Shown here: positions 10,461 through 20,267 of the stretch, piece by piece
How positions within the stretch are numbered: the first letter of the stretch is position 1
Layout: each line of letters starts with the position of its first letter
NCBI RefSeq assembly: GCF_000826685.1
Contig: NZ_JROO01000040.1
Coordinates: 41,292 to 105,291 of the forward strand
DNA: 64,000 nt
Source: Streptomonospora alba
GTDB lineage: Bacteria; Actinomycetota; Actinomycetes; Streptosporangiales; Streptosporangiaceae
Direction: 5' to 3'
Program-made: the position numbers and the translations under genes
Notes under the pieces: model-generated
Database searches by the model: none
Seen by the model: only the letters and a program-made list of their open reading frames with translations
What the model was told of the DNA's origin: nothing

Positions 10461-11630
10461 CTATCCCGCCGAGCCCGACTTCGCGGATTCCGACGCGGAG
10501 CCCGATCCCGCCGCGGCGGAGGCGCGGGCGGCCCGCGCCAGGCTTCGGCGGCGCAGCCGCGGCAGGGTGATAAGCCCCACTGCGCAGGCGGCCACGAGCA
10601 GCGTGACGGTCAGCACCACGAACGGGGTGTCGAAGATCGACAGCGAGACCGATGCGAAAGCGATGATCGCGGCCCACAGGTACATCAGCAGCACCGCCCT
10701 GGCGTGGGAGTGGCCCAGCTCCAGCAGGCGGTGGTGCAGGTGCTTCTTGTCGGGGGCGAAGGGCGACTTGCCCGCCATCGTGCGGCGCACCACCGCCAGG
10801 ACCAGGTCGGCCAGCGGCAGCGCGATGACCAGCAGCGGCAGGAAGACCGGCATGAACAGTGCGACGCCGTGCACGCTGGTGCGGCCGTCGGGATAGAACT
10901 GGCCGGTCACGGTGATGGTGATCGCCGTCAGTAGCAGCCCGAGCAGCATCGCCCCGGTATCGCCCATGAAGACGCGGGCGGGGTTGAAGTTGTGCAGCAG
11001 GAATCCGATGCACACGCCGGCCAGGATGATCGCGATCATGGCCGGATAGGACTGCCGCTCGAAGCCCTGGTCGACGGCGGCCACGTAGTAGTAGGCGAAG
11101 AACGCGAACGAGGAGATCGCCACGATCCCGGCGGCCAGCCCGTCGAGCCCGTCGGCGAAGTTCACCGCGTTGATCGTGATCACGATCAGCAGGATCGAGA
11201 CCAGCGCACCCAGCCACGGCCCCAGGGACAGCTGGGTGCCCGGCACCGGAAGCCAGAGCATCTGCACACCGGACCACACCATGATCCCCGCCGCCAGGGT
11301 CTGCCCGGCGAGCTTGGGGATCGGCCCCATCCCCCACCGGTCGTCGATGATGCCGATCACGATGATCACGCCGCCGGCGAGCAGCAGGCCGCGCCAGGTG
11401 TTGTAGACGAAGACGTCCTGCAGGTGCGGCAGGCGGTAGGAGATGAGCATCGCCGCCGCGAATCCGCCGTAGATGGCGATCCCGCCCATGCGCGGGATGG
11501 GCTCGCTGTGCACGTCGCGGTCGCGCACCGGAGGCACAGCACCGAAGGTGATCGCCGCTCGCCGCACGAAAGGCGTCAGCAGATAGGTGACCGCCAGGGC
11601 GATGACGAAGGTGAGCGCGTACTCACGCAC
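10461..11630 (-). CDS. wecA: WecA/TagO-type UDP-GlcNAc:polyprenyl-phosphate GlcNAc-1-phosphate transferase
   Basis: An integral membrane enzyme of the MraY/WecA superfamily, 389 aa with about eleven helices. Conserved catalytic loops are visible: DRDVHSEPIPRMGG near residue 36, NAVNFADGLDGLAAG near 160, FMGDTGAMLLG near 225, and the histidine motif KKHLHHRLLELGHS near 303. It starts polyprenyl-linked glycan synthesis (the arabinogalactan linker in mycobacteria; teichoic acid or other wall glycan here) by adding GlcNAc-1-P to the lipid. Location between Sua5 and atpI equals Rv1302, favouring WecA over MraY. The C-terminal 30 residues are a serine/alanine-rich tail. The start is GTG at 11630. 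Confidence 0.9.
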   Translation of the reverse strand: MREYALTFVIALAVTYLLTPFVRRAAITFGAVPPVRDRDVHSEPIPRMGGIAIYGGFAAAMLISYRLPHLQDVFVYNTWRGLLLAGGVIIVIGIIDDRWGMGPIPKLAGQTLAAGIMVWSGVQMLWLPVPGTQLSLGPWLGALVSILLIVITINAVNFADGLDGLAAGIVAISSFAFFAYYYVAAVDQGFERQSYPAMIAIILAGVCIGFLLHNFNPARVFMGDTGAMLLGLLLTAITITVTGQFYPDGRTSVHGVALFMPVFLPLLVIALPLADLVLAVVRRTMAGKSPFAPDKKHLHHRLLELGHSHARAVLLMYLWAAIIAFASVSLSIFDTPFVVLTVTLLVAACAVGLITLPRLRRRSLARAARASAAAGSGSASESAKSGSAG

Positions 11631-12128
11631 GGCGTGTCAGGTGCCTTCCTCGGGTTGCGCGCCAAGGCGGGGGAGCCGGCGGGGCGGTCGGCGTTTCGGC
11701 GCTGGGCTGTCGACTTCTCCTGCTGCTGCGGCCACCGGCTCGGCTGGGCCGCGAGCCGGCGATCGGCGGGACCGCGGTCGCCCGTCGGCCGCTCGGTGGA
11801 GCGGGCCGGTCGCGACCGCGGTACGAGCGATGTCGGAACGGCTGCCGTTTCGAAGACCGCGGTGCAAACGAAACTAGCACTACTCGTATGCGGAACGCGG
11901 CACCACGACTCGGTCACGGAGCGTGAGGAACGTGTGCCACGCCACAGGGTACTGGAGCGCGGCAATCCGCCGAACGGGATCGGAGTGCCTCTGCGCGCCG
12001 GGAACGCCCTTCCGGGCCCGGACGCGCTCCGTAGCCGCCGCCGCTCGCCGCACACGGCATTCTTTGCGCTTTCTTAGCGCCTGCTGGGATGGGCATCGGG
12101 GGACCGGGGCAGGAGCCGTCGAGCGCGG
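11631..12128. other. Intergenic region between wecA and the Sua5 gene, 498 bp
   Basis: I see no convincing gene. A minus-strand TAGTTT at about 11871-11876 is a possible -10 for wecA. The remainder has no strong inverted repeat or RNA motif that I can identify. Confidence 0.4.
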
Positions 12129-12977
12129 TCAGGCCGTGTCGTCGCGCTTGGGTTCGGCGGCGGGTGTCTCTTCCTCGGGCAGGGGGGCGCCTTCCGCCGA
12201 ACCGGTCGGCGCAGCTTCCTGAGCGCCTGCTGCGTCCTTCTCCGCGGATTCCTCCGGGGTCGGGCCCGCCTCGGCGTTCTCGGACGCCTCAGCGCCCTCC
12301 TCGCCTGAAGCGGTGCGCCGCTGGGGGACGCCGATCACCGTGCCGCAGACGGCGCGCAGGCGCTGGATCGGGATCGCGCCGTCGCGCAGGACGCGCGGGA
12401 CGGCATAGGTGAGGTCGACGATGGTCGAGGGCGTGTCGTCGTCGCACGCACCGCCGTCCAGGTAGACGGCCACGGCCTCGTCCAACTGCTTCCGGGCCTC
12501 CTCCGCCGTCGTGGCGGCGGCGTGGCCGGAGAGGTTGGCGCTGCTGACCGCCATGGGGCCGACCTCCTTCAGCAGCTCCAGTGCGACCGGGTGCATCGGC
12601 ATGCGCACGGCCACGGTCCCCTTGGTGTCGCCGAGGTCCCAGGACAGGCTCGGCGCCGCGGCGCAGACGACGGTCAGCGGGCCCGGCCAGAACTCCTCGA
12701 TGAGGTCCTGGCCGTAGTTGCCCATGTCCTCGATCAGCGCTTGCGCGGCGCGGACCGAGCCGACGAGGACGGGCGGCGGCATGTCGCGGCCGCGCCCCTT
12801 GGCGTCGAGCAGTGCCGAGACGGCCGCGGGGCTGAAGGCGTCGGCCCCGATGCCGTAGACGGTGTCGGTGGGCAGCACCACCAGCTCGCCCCGGCGGACG
12901 CTCGACGCCGCATCCGTGATGCCGTCCGTGCGTCCCTGCCCGTCAGCGCAGTCGTAGCTGCGGCTCACCCCGGTCAC
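12129..12977 (-). CDS. Sua5/YciO/YrdC-type L-threonylcarbamoyladenylate synthase
   Basis: It makes threonylcarbamoyl-AMP from threonine, bicarbonate and ATP, the first step of t6A37 tRNA modification. The YrdC-like domain occupies about residues 18-215, with VVLPTDTVYGIGADAFS, DAKGRGRDMPPPVLV, EEFWPGPLTVV and STIVDLT. The final 65 residues are an alanine/glutamate/proline-rich acidic tail, not the Sua5 C-terminal domain, and look disordered. GTG 12977 with SD GAGGAGAG is the start. It follows prmC in the same direction, as Rv1301 follows Rv1300 in M. tuberculosis. Confidence 0.92.
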   Translation of the reverse strand: MTGVSRSYDCADGQGRTDGITDAASSVRRGELVVLPTDTVYGIGADAFSPAAVSALLDAKGRGRDMPPPVLVGSVRAAQALIEDMGNYGQDLIEEFWPGPLTVVCAAAPSLSWDLGDTKGTVAVRMPMHPVALELLKEVGPMAVSSANLSGHAAATTAEEARKQLDEAVAVYLDGGACDDDTPSTIVDLTYAVPRVLRDGAIPIQRLRAVCGTVIGVPQRRTASGEEGAEASENAEAGPTPEESAEKDAAGAQEAAPTGSAEGAPLPEEETPAAEPKRDDTA

Positions 12978-13068
12978 CCCATCTCTCCTCGGCGCCCGGC
13001 CGGGCGCGTAGACCTGCCTGTCGTGTCATCGGGCCGACCGCCGGCCCGCCGGACTCCCGGCCACGCCC

Positions 13069-13926
13069 TCACTCCTCGGCTCGGCGCATGACCACGAACC
13101 GGTCGCGGTGCGCCAGGTCCTTGCGGTTGCGGACGTCGCGCCACCCCTGCCCCTCGGGGAACAGCCGGGGGATGTCGATACCCTGCCCGTCGCCGTGCTC
13201 GATCGCCATCGCGCCGCCCGGACGCAGCAGTCTGCGCCCCACCGCCTCCAGCTCGCGGATGGCGTCGAGGCCGTCGTCGCCCGCCCACAGCGCGGCGTCG
13301 GGATCGTGGTTGGAGACCTCGGGAGGTATCGCCGCGGCCTCGGCCGTGGGCACATAGGGCGGATTGGAGATCACCAGGTCCATCCGGCCCTCGAAGTCGG
13401 CCAGCGCCGAGCGCATGTCGGCCTGGTGGGCGGTGACCCGGTCCGCGCGGCCGCTGGCGTCGATGTTGCGCTTGGCCCAGCTCAGCGCCTCGCCGTCGAG
13501 CTCGACGGCGTGCACCCGCGAGCGCGGGACCTCCTGGGCGATGGAGATGGCGATGGCGCCCGACCCGGTTCCCAAGTCGGCCACCAGGGGGTCGGCCACG
13601 TCCATGGCACGCAGGGTGTCGATCGCCCAGCCGACCATGATCTCGGTCTCGGGGCGGGGCACGAAGACGCCGGGCCCGACCTGCAGTTCCAGGTAGCGGA
13701 AGTAGGCGCGGCCGGTGATGTGCTGAAGCGGCTCGCGTGCGGCGCGGCGCGCGACGCACTCCCAGTAGCGGGCGTCGAAGTCGGCGTCGGCGACCTCGTG
13801 CAGCTCTCCTCGACGGACGCCGTGCACGAACGCCGCGAGTTCCTCGGCGTCGGTGCGTGGCGAGGGGACGCCCGACTCGGCCAGCCGCAGCGTGGCCCGG
13901 GCGACCTCGTCGAGCAGGAAGTTCAT
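13069..13926 (-). CDS. prmC: Release factor glutamine N5-methyltransferase
   Basis: SAM-dependent methylase that modifies the glutamine of the GGQ motif in release factors. It is 285 aa with an N-terminal helical substrate-recognition domain, the SAM-binding segment [16 protein letters not shown], and the catalytic NPPY motif at about residues 188-191 (VISNPPYVP). The ATG overlaps the prfA stop by four bases (ATGA), so the methylase is translationally coupled to its substrate. Confidence 0.96.
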   Translation of the reverse strand: MNFLLDEVARATLRLAESGVPSPRTDAEELAAFVHGVRRGELHEVADADFDARYWECVARRAAREPLQHITGRAYFRYLELQVGPGVFVPRPETEIMVGWAIDTLRAMDVADPLVADLGTGSGAIAISIAQEVPRSRVHAVELDGEALSWAKRNIDASGRADRVTAHQADMRSALADFEGRMDLVISNPPYVPTAEAAAIPPEVSNHDPDAALWAGDDGLDAIRELEAVGRRLLRPGGAMAIEHGDGQGIDIPRLFPEGQGWRDVRNRKDLAHRDRFVVMRRAEE

Positions 13927-14990
13927 GACTCGGCCTGCTCCAGCCTTTCCTTGGTGTCGGCGTCGATGAGCGCCCGAAGGACGCCGTCCAGGCTCCCGTC
14001 GAGGACCTGGTCGAGGTTGTAGGCCTTGTAGCCGACACGGTGATCGGAGATCCGGTTCTCCGGGAAATTGTAGGTGCGGACGCGCTCGGAGCGGTCAACG
14101 GTGCGCACCTGGCTCTTGCGCTCGGCCTCGGCTTCGGCGTCGGCGTTGGCCTGGGCCTCGGCGTAGAGGCGGGACCGCAGGACGCGCATCGCCTGGTCCT
14201 TGTTCTGCAGCTGGCTTTTGCCGTTCTGGCACGAGACCACGAGGCCGCTGGGCAGGTGCGTGATGCGCACCGCGGAGTCGGTGGTGTTGACGCTCTGCCC
14301 GCCGGGCCCCGAGGAGCGGAAGACGTCGATGCGCAGGTCGTTGTCGTGGATCTCGACCTCGACCTCCTCGACCTCGGGCACGACGAGGACGCCGGCGGCC
14401 GAGGTGTGGATGCGGCCCTGGGACTCGGTGACGGGCACCCGCTGCACGCGGTGGACGCCGCCCTCGAACTTGAGCTGGGGCCACACGCCCGTACCGGGCT
14501 CGGGGGTGCCCTTGTTCTTGAACGCGATGGTGATGTCCTTGTACCCGCCGAGGTCGGAGATCGTGGAGTCGATGACCTCGGTCTTCCACCCCTGGCGCTC
14601 GGCGTAGCGCAGGTACATGCGCACGAGGTCGCTCGCGAACAGTGCGGACTCCTCGCCGCCCTCGCCGGCCTTGACCTCCATGATGATGTTCTTGTCGTCG
14701 GCGGGGTCGCGCGGGATGAGCAGGTGGTGCAGGCGCTCGGTCAGCTCCTCGCGGCTCTCCTCCAGCTGCCGCGCCTCGTCGGCGAAGGCGGGATCCTCGG
14801 CCGAAAGCTCCCGCGCGGTGCCGAGGTCGGACTCGACCTGCATCAGTTCGCGGTAGGCGGCGATGACGGGCGTGAGCTGGGTGTAGCGCTTGCTCAAGGC
14901 GCGCGCCTGCGACTGGTCCGCGTGCACGGCGGGGTCAGCGAGCTGCTGTTCCAGTTCGTAGTACTCGCCCAGAAGGTCGTCCAGCTTCAC
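13923..14990 (-). CDS. prfA: Peptide chain release factor 1
   Basis: Recognises UAA and UAG in the ribosomal A site and triggers peptide release. It is 355 aa. The codon-recognition tripeptide region reads [16 protein letters not shown], and the GGQ motif is in [16 protein letters not shown] near residue 231. The start is GTG at 14990, without a clear SD. The gene lies downstream of rpmE and a hairpin terminator and overlaps prmC, so it may have its own promoter in the 183-bp gap. Confidence 0.97.
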   Translation of the reverse strand: MKLDDLLGEYYELEQQLADPAVHADQSQARALSKRYTQLTPVIAAYRELMQVESDLGTARELSAEDPAFADEARQLEESREELTERLHHLLIPRDPADDKNIIMEVKAGEGGEESALFASDLVRMYLRYAERQGWKTEVIDSTISDLGGYKDITIAFKNKGTPEPGTGVWPQLKFEGGVHRVQRVPVTESQGRIHTSAAGVLVVPEVEEVEVEIHDNDLRIDVFRSSGPGGQSVNTTDSAVRITHLPSGLVVSCQNGKSQLQNKDQAMRVLRSRLYAEAQANADAEAEAERKSQVRTVDRSERVRTYNFPENRISDHRVGYKAYNLDQVLDGSLDGVLRALIDADTKERLEQAES

Positions 14991-15122
14991 GTTCGAATAT
15001 CCAGCTTCCGTCGATGGCCGTCGATGGCGTCGTCGTTGTGGTGTGCGCGTCCGATCCCGCGGAGGCCCGTGGACACGTGCGGCAGCCGGACCGGGGCCCG
15101 CCTACGAACAGCGGCGCCGGCC

Positions 15123-15151
15123 GCGCGGCCCGAGATCGTCTCGGACCGCGC
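15123..15151 (-). terminator. Hairpin terminator after rpmE
   Basis: A 13-bp stem with one mismatch (15123-15135 and 15139-15151) and a 3-nt loop lies 22 nt beyond the rpmE stop on the minus strand. Confidence 0.6.
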
Positions 15152-15173
15152 GCTCCGACGCCGCGTGCGGAAG

Positions 15174-15389
15174 CTACTTGGCGGTGCGCTTGCCGAAGCG
15201 CTTCTCGAAGCGGGCGACCCGGCCGCCGGTGTCCATGATCTTCTGCTTGCCGGTGTAGAACGGGTGGCAGGCAGAGCAGATGTCGGCCCGGATCTCGCCC
15301 GACGCGGCAGTGCTGCGGGTGGTGAAGGTGTTGCCGCAGGTGCAGGTGACCTGGGTCACGACGTACTCGGGATGGATGTCGGCTTTCAC
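15174..15389 (-). CDS. rpmE: 50S ribosomal protein L31 (zinc-binding type)
   Basis: A 71-aa ribosomal large-subunit protein. The start is GTG at 15389 ([10 protein letters not shown]) with the SD GAGGAG 8 nt upstream; longer in-frame extensions have no RBS and do not match the family. Cysteines 16, 18, 38 and 41 form the zinc site of the C+ form, so in zinc shortage it could be replaced by a C- paralogue encoded elsewhere. In mycobacteria rpmE lies directly after rho; here a lactate permease gene intervenes. Confidence 0.97.
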   Translation of the reverse strand: MKADIHPEYVVTQVTCTCGNTFTTRSTAASGEIRADICSACHPFYTGKQKIMDTGGRVARFEKRFGKRTAK

Positions 15390-15647
15390 GTGGATCTCCT
15401 CGCTGTTGGCGGTCGCCGGGCGCACTCGGCAAGGCGCTGGGCTGCCGTTCCGATGGCGTGAACCGGTACCGCGGCGGTCGATATACCAGTTTGCCAGACC
15501 TTCAAACAAGAACCGACCAGCGGCTATTCCGGCCGCCGCGGGCGGCGGCCCGGGGAGCACCCGCGCGTGCGGCGCCGGACCGTTCAGCCACCGCGCCCCG
15601 GGCACGCGGCGCGGTGACCGTACCGAGCCGACGGCCTCCGCCCTCCG

Positions 15648-17465
15648 CTAGCGGGTGCCGGTGGGCTCGCGGCCCGGTCCGGTACCGCGGGCCGCGCGGC
15701 GCATCAGCACCACCAGGGCCGCCAGCGCGCCGAGGATGAGCGCGAGCATGAGCATCCCCGCGTTGAGACCCAGCCCGTACGCCAGCAGGTAGGTGAGCGC
15801 ACCGGCCGTCAGCAGATAGTAGGTCAGCGGGATCACGGTCTGGCGGATCAGGTCGCCCTCGCGCCCCACCAGGCCGACGACGGCCGAGGCCGCGACGACG
15901 TTGTGCACGGTGATCATGTTGCCCGCCGCGCCGCCGACCGCCTGGCCGGCCACGACCGTCTCGGGCGCGACCCCGATCTGCTCGCCGGTGGAGAACTGGA
16001 ACAGCGAGAACATCAGGTTGGACACGGTGTTGCTGCCGGCGACGAAGGCACCGAGCGCACCGATCCACGGAGCCAGCGCCGGCCAGCCGCCCCCGGCCGC
16101 CGCGGCCGCGCCGTGGGCGAGGGTGAGCGGCATGCTTTCCATGTCTCCGGCGCTGAACTCCGCGCCGGAGTTGATGAACACCCGCACCAGGGGAACGGCG
16201 AAGAGCAGCGCCACCGCGGCCCCGGCGATCTGGCCGCCGGCCAGGCGCCAGGACGCGGCGATCTGACCGCCGCTCATGCGGTGCAGGGCGTAGGTGACCA
16301 GGCAGGCCAGGATGAAGACCGCCCCGGGCGAGTACAGCGGCTGGACGGCCTCGCCGATGGAGGTGCCGAACAGTTCGTTCGCGCCGAGTTCGATGCCCTG
16401 CAGCCACTCCGGGATGCCCGGGAGGATGCGCGTGGCCACCAGCACTCCGGCCACCAGCAGGTAGGGCGACCAGGCCCGCAGCAGCCCGATGGAGGGCGCA
16501 CCGCCGGTATCCGCGCCCGCCGGGCCGTCGCCGTCGCCGGGGTTGAGCCGGCCGTTCCAGCGCGCGGGCCAGCTCTCGCGCGGCCCGAAGTCCCACGTGG
16601 TCTTGGGCAGCAGGAATCCGCGCCGCGCGGCGGTGACGACGATCAGCAGGCCGGTGAGGCCGCCCAGCAGCGAGGTGAACTCCACCCCGAGGAAGGCGTT
16701 GAAGAGCACCGAGGGGACCGTCAGGGCGAAGGCGGCGAACAGGGCGAAGGGCCAGACCTGCAGGCCGTCGGCGAAGCGGCGGCGCTCGCCGTAGAAGCCG
16801 CACAGCAGGCAGCACATGAACAGCGGGATGAGCGTGCCGACGATGCCGTGCACGACCGCGGTCTGCAGTCCGATCCGCTCGACGAGCTCGGGCACGCTCA
16901 GGCCCAGCTCCTGCGCCCGCTGCTCGACCGCCGCCGAGCCGGCAAGACCGCCGTCGACGCCGACGAGGATGGGGGTGCCCACGGCGCCGAAGCTGACCGG
17001 GGTGCTCTGGATGATCAGGCCGACCATGACGGCGGCCATGGCGGGGAAGCCGAGCGCGAGCAGCAGCGGCGCGACGATGGCCGCGGGGGTGCCGAAGCCG
17101 GAGGCCCCCTCGATGAACGCGCCGAACAACCATCCGATGATGATCGCCTGGATGCGGCGGTCGGCGCTGATGCCGGTGAAGGTGGCGCGGATGGTGTGGA
17201 TGGCCCCGCTCTTGGTGAGGGTCGCCAACAGCAGAAGGGCGCCGAAGATGATGTAGAGCAGACCGACGGCGAGGATGAGCCCTTGCACCGTGGAGGCGGC
17301 TACGGCGGCCCACTCCATCTGCCACACAGTCACGCCCACAAGCACGACCACCGCGTAGCCGGCGGGCATCGCGTACTTGGCGGGCAGGCGGAATCCGACC
17401 AGCAGGACACCGACCACCAGGATCGGCGCGATGGCGAACAGGCTGAGGAGGGGGAGGCTGTCCAT
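15648..17465 (-). CDS. lctP: L-lactate/glycolate permease family transporter
   Basis: A 605-aa polytopic membrane protein of the LctP family with about 13 to 14 hydrophobic helices. The family segments [40 protein letters not shown] and [16 protein letters not shown] are present. Such proteins import lactate or glycolate with protons. ATG 17465 ([10 protein letters not shown]) has GGGAG about 8 nt upstream and is preferred over an extension of 23 residues lacking an RBS. A minus-strand TAGGGT at about 17514 could be its -10. It sits between rho and rpmE, which are adjacent in many actinobacteria, so it looks inserted. No lactate dehydrogenase or regulator is nearby. Confidence 0.92.
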   Translation of the reverse strand: MDSLPLLSLFAIAPILVVGVLLVGFRLPAKYAMPAGYAVVVLVGVTVWQMEWAAVAASTVQGLILAVGLLYIIFGALLLLATLTKSGAIHTIRATFTGISADRRIQAIIIGWLFGAFIEGASGFGTPAAIVAPLLLALGFPAMAAVMVGLIIQSTPVSFGAVGTPILVGVDGGLAGSAAVEQRAQELGLSVPELVERIGLQTAVVHGIVGTLIPLFMCCLLCGFYGERRRFADGLQVWPFALFAAFALTVPSVLFNAFLGVEFTSLLGGLTGLLIVVTAARRGFLLPKTTWDFGPRESWPARWNGRLNPGDGDGPAGADTGGAPSIGLLRAWSPYLLVAGVLVATRILPGIPEWLQGIELGANELFGTSIGEAVQPLYSPGAVFILACLVTYALHRMSGGQIAASWRLAGGQIAGAAVALLFAVPLVRVFINSGAEFSAGDMESMPLTLAHGAAAAAGGGWPALAPWIGALGAFVAGSNTVSNLMFSLFQFSTGEQIGVAPETVVAGQAVGGAAGNMITVHNVVAASAVVGLVGREGDLIRQTVIPLTYYLLTAGALTYLLAYGLGLNAGMLMLALILGALAALVVLMRRAARGTGPGREPTGTR

Positions 17466-17643
17466 CCGCTTGTCTCCCGGGGGTGGAGTACACGGTATGC
17501 AGTACGCCGTGAACCCTAGATCACATCGTCCCACCGGGTAAAGGCGGAAATGCGGACGGAAACGGACTACCGCAGGCCATCCGCATCACACGGATTCACA
17601 CCCGCCGCGCACGGCAGGGCCGATCGCGTCGAGGGCGCACACG

Positions 17644-17684
17644 ACAGGCGCCGCCCCCCGGCCCGGCCGGGGGGCGGCGCCTGT
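17644..17684 (-). terminator. Strong hairpin terminator after rho
   Basis: A 20-bp inverted repeat (17644-17663 and 17665-17684) lies about 70 nt past the rho stop on the minus strand. The centre must open to a small loop, leaving about 18 bp. It separates rho from lctP. Confidence 0.75.
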
Positions 17685-17752
17685 ACTCAGGAGCGCTGCG
17701 CCTACGGCGGTGCCGCGACCGCCGGGGCCGTCCTCGGCGTCGCCGAAGGAGG

Positions 17753-19837
17753 CTAGGACCGCCGCTGGGCGCCCTCGGTCTCGTTGGCTCCGCCGACCGT
17801 GGTCTTCTGCACCTGCAGCAGGAACTCGGTGTTGCTCTGCGTGTCCTTCATCCGCTCCAAGAGCAGTTCCAGCGCCTGCTGGGTGTCGAGGGCCTGCAGC
17901 ACGCGGCGGAGCTTCCAGATGATGTTGAGCTCCTCGCCCGACATCAGGATCTCCTCCTTGCGGGTGCTGGAGGAGATGACGTCGACCGCGGGGAAGACGC
18001 GCTTGTCGGCCAGGGACCGGCTGAGCTTGAGCTCCATGTTGCCGGTGCCCTTGAACTCCTCGAAGATGACCTCGTCCATCCGCGAGCCGGTCTCGACCAG
18101 CGCGGTGGCCAGGATCGTCAGGGAGCCGCCGTTCTCGATGTTGCGGGCGGCACCGAAGAACCGCTTGGGCGGGTACAGCGCCGTGGAGTCGACACCGCCG
18201 GAGAGGATGCGCCCGCTCGCCGGGGCGGCGAGGTTGTAGGCGCGCCCGAGCCGGGTGATCGAGTCGAGCAGGACCACCACGTCCAAGCCCATCTCGACCA
18301 GCCGCTTGGCGCGGTCGATCGCGAGCTCGGCCACCGTTGTGTGGTCCTCGGCCGGGCGGTCGAAGGTCGAGTGGATGACCTCGCCCTTGACCGTGCGCTG
18401 CATGTCGGTGACCTCTTCCGGCCGCTCGTCGACGAGCACGACCATCAGGTGGGTCTCCGGGTTGTTCTCCGTGATCGCGTTGGCGACCGACTGCAGCACC
18501 ATGGTCTTGCCGGCCTTGGGCGGCGAGACGATGAGCCCGCGCTGGCCCTTGCCGATCGGCGCCACGAGGTCGATGATCCGCGTGGTCAGGATGTTGGGCT
18601 CGGTCTCCAGGCGGAGCCGGTCCTGCGGGTACAGCGGCACCAGCTTGGAGAACTCCTGGCGGTTGCGCGCCTGCTCCGGAGTCATCCCGTTGATGGTGTC
18701 CAGGCGCACCAGCGCGTTGAACTTCTCGCGCCGCTCGCCCTCGCGCGGTTGGCGCACCGCGCCCGTGATGGCGTCGCCCTTGCGCAGTCCGTTCTTGCGC
18801 ACCTGGGCCAAGGAGACGTAGACGTCGTTGGCGCCGGGCAGGTAGCCGGTGGTGCGGACGAACGCGTAGTTGTCCAGGATGTCCAGTATGCCGGCGACCG
18901 GCAGCAGCACATCGTCGTCGCTGACGACGGGCTCGGTGTCCGGGCGGTCGCGGCGCCGGTCGCGGCGGTCCCGGCGGCGCCCGCGGCGGCGGTTGCCGCC
19001 GAAGTCCTCGTCGCCGCCTCCGCCGCGGTTTCCGCCGCCGCCTTGCTGCTGGCCGCCGTCCTGGCCCTGCTGCTGTTGCTGCTGGTTGTCGCCGCCGCCG
19101 GAGTCGTCGCGGTTCGCGCCGCGGTTGCGCCGGTTGCGCTGGCGCTCACGGCCGCCGCCCTGGCCGCCTTGGCCGGGCTGGCCGCCGCCCTGCCCGGACT
19201 GGCCGCCTTGGCCGCCCTGGGAGTCGGACTTCTGGGAGTTGGATGTCTTCGTCACGCTACTCGCGGGGGTCGAGGGGTCGGTACCGTCCGAGGGCCGGTT
19301 CTGGTCTGTGGAGTCCTCACCGCGCTTGCGCGGGGACCGGCGGCTGCGGGCCGGCTTCTCGGAGCGGTCGGCCTGTGTGGACTCGGAGCCGTTCCCGCCC
19401 TGCTCGGCCTTGGGCGATTCGGCTTTGGCCGGCTCGGCCTTGGCGGGCTCGGCCTTGGCCGCGGGCGCACTCTGCCCTGCGTCGTCCTGCGTGTCCTGCT
19501 GCCCGGCGCCCTTCTCGGGACGGTCCCCGGTCTGCTTGGCCCCACCCTCGGACTGCGGCGCGGACACAGGGCCGCCCTGCTTCGCCTCGATGGCGCCGAT
19601 GATGTCGTTCTTGCGCATCCGCCCCGTGCCCGTAATACCCAGACTCGACGCCAGCCGCTGCAGTTCGGTCAGCTTCAGCGCCGACAGACCGGTACCGCCG
19701 GAGCGGCTGGGAGACCGGGACTGCGTGCTCTTTCTGGACGAGGTCGCGGCGTCGCCGGCATCCGCAGCGGACGCGGTCGTCTCCTGCTGCTGCTTGCTGA
19801 CCGCCGCGTCCGTGTGGAGTTCGGTGGTGTCGCTCAC
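17753..19837 (-). CDS. rho: Transcription termination factor Rho
   Basis: A hexameric RNA helicase that terminates transcription. It is 694 aa against 419 in E. coli. An SAP-like Rho_N region (about 51-87) is followed by a low-complexity insertion (about 88-305), containing repeated AKAEP units, glycine/glutamine-rich stretches, a six-glutamine run and an arginine-rich end. The RNA-binding cold-shock-like domain begins at about 307 (VLLPVAGILDILDNYAFVRT). The Walker A motif SPPKAGKT lies near 445, and Walker B is VVVLLDSITRLGRAYN. Insertions of this kind are known in actinobacterial Rho and add RNA contacts. GTG 19837 has GGAAGGA upstream. Preceded by a 430-bp gap, it is likely the head of its own transcript. 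Confidence 0.97.
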   Translation of the reverse strand: MSDTTELHTDAAVSKQQQETTASAADAGDAATSSRKSTQSRSPSRSGGTGLSALKLTELQRLASSLGITGTGRMRKNDIIGAIEAKQGGPVSAPQSEGGAKQTGDRPEKGAGQQDTQDDAGQSAPAAKAEPAKAEPAKAESPKAEQGGNGSESTQADRSEKPARSRRSPRKRGEDSTDQNRPSDGTDPSTPASSVTKTSNSQKSDSQGGQGGQSGQGGGQPGQGGQGGGRERQRNRRNRGANRDDSGGGDNQQQQQQGQDGGQQQGGGGNRGGGGDEDFGGNRRRGRRRDRRDRRRDRPDTEPVVSDDDVLLPVAGILDILDNYAFVRTTGYLPGANDVYVSLAQVRKNGLRKGDAITGAVRQPREGERREKFNALVRLDTINGMTPEQARNRQEFSKLVPLYPQDRLRLETEPNILTTRIIDLVAPIGKGQRGLIVSPPKAGKTMVLQSVANAITENNPETHLMVVLVDERPEEVTDMQRTVKGEVIHSTFDRPAEDHTTVAELAIDRAKRLVEMGLDVVVLLDSITRLGRAYNLAAPASGRILSGGVDSTALYPPKRFFGAARNIENGGSLTILATALVETGSRMDEVIFEEFKGTGNMELKLSRSLADKRVFPAVDVISSSTRKEEILMSGEELNIIWKLRRVLQALDTQQALELLLERMKDTQSNTEFLLQVQKTTVGGANETEGAQRRS

Positions 19838-20267
19838 TAAGGGTCCTTCCCAAGGAGCGGGCTCTGGCCGTCATCGTGTCGCTGACGGCCGGCCCGGTGG
19901 TGCGAACCGGCGGGGGCCGGGTCGGGCATGCCCCACGCGGATGTGTCGGGAACCGTGGATCCCTACCCGATCGCGGCGGGCTCTGGGTACAGCCAGGCGT
20001 GAGGGCGATGAGTCCGGTAGTGCCGCCCGTGAACCATTCTGCCGCCCTCGGCGGGCGAGTCGGCGGCACACTCAGGGTGGACGGATTCACGGGAGCGCCG
20101 CGAACTCAGCACAGTGTGGACCGCGTGCAGTGGTCGCATGGCCAAGACCACGTACACCTTGGACGCGGAAAACACTGTGGCGGATGAGCACACGCCCCGG
20201 ATCGGGGCATCTGGTGCTTCACCCAGCCTAACATCACCGGAGCCCACAGCTATTCCTTGACACAGGT
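19838..20267. other. Rho upstream region, 430 bp
   Basis: This gap separates thrB from rho on the minus strand. No gene is convincing: a plus-strand frame from 20139 of about 40 codons has poor third-position bias. The length suggests a long rho leader, possibly regulatory, but I cannot identify a specific structure. Confidence 0.4.

Noticed and set aside
17465..17530. Palindrome-like ACGG...CCGT upstream of lctP as an LldR/GntR operator
   Set aside because: Only the outer four bases pair well and the inside does not match known lactate-regulator sites, so it was left out.
20139..20261. Small plus-strand frame of about 40 codons beginning MAKTTYTL
   Set aside because: Third-position bias is weak, no SD or promoter is evident and no family is recognisable. 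The region is better read as the rho leader.
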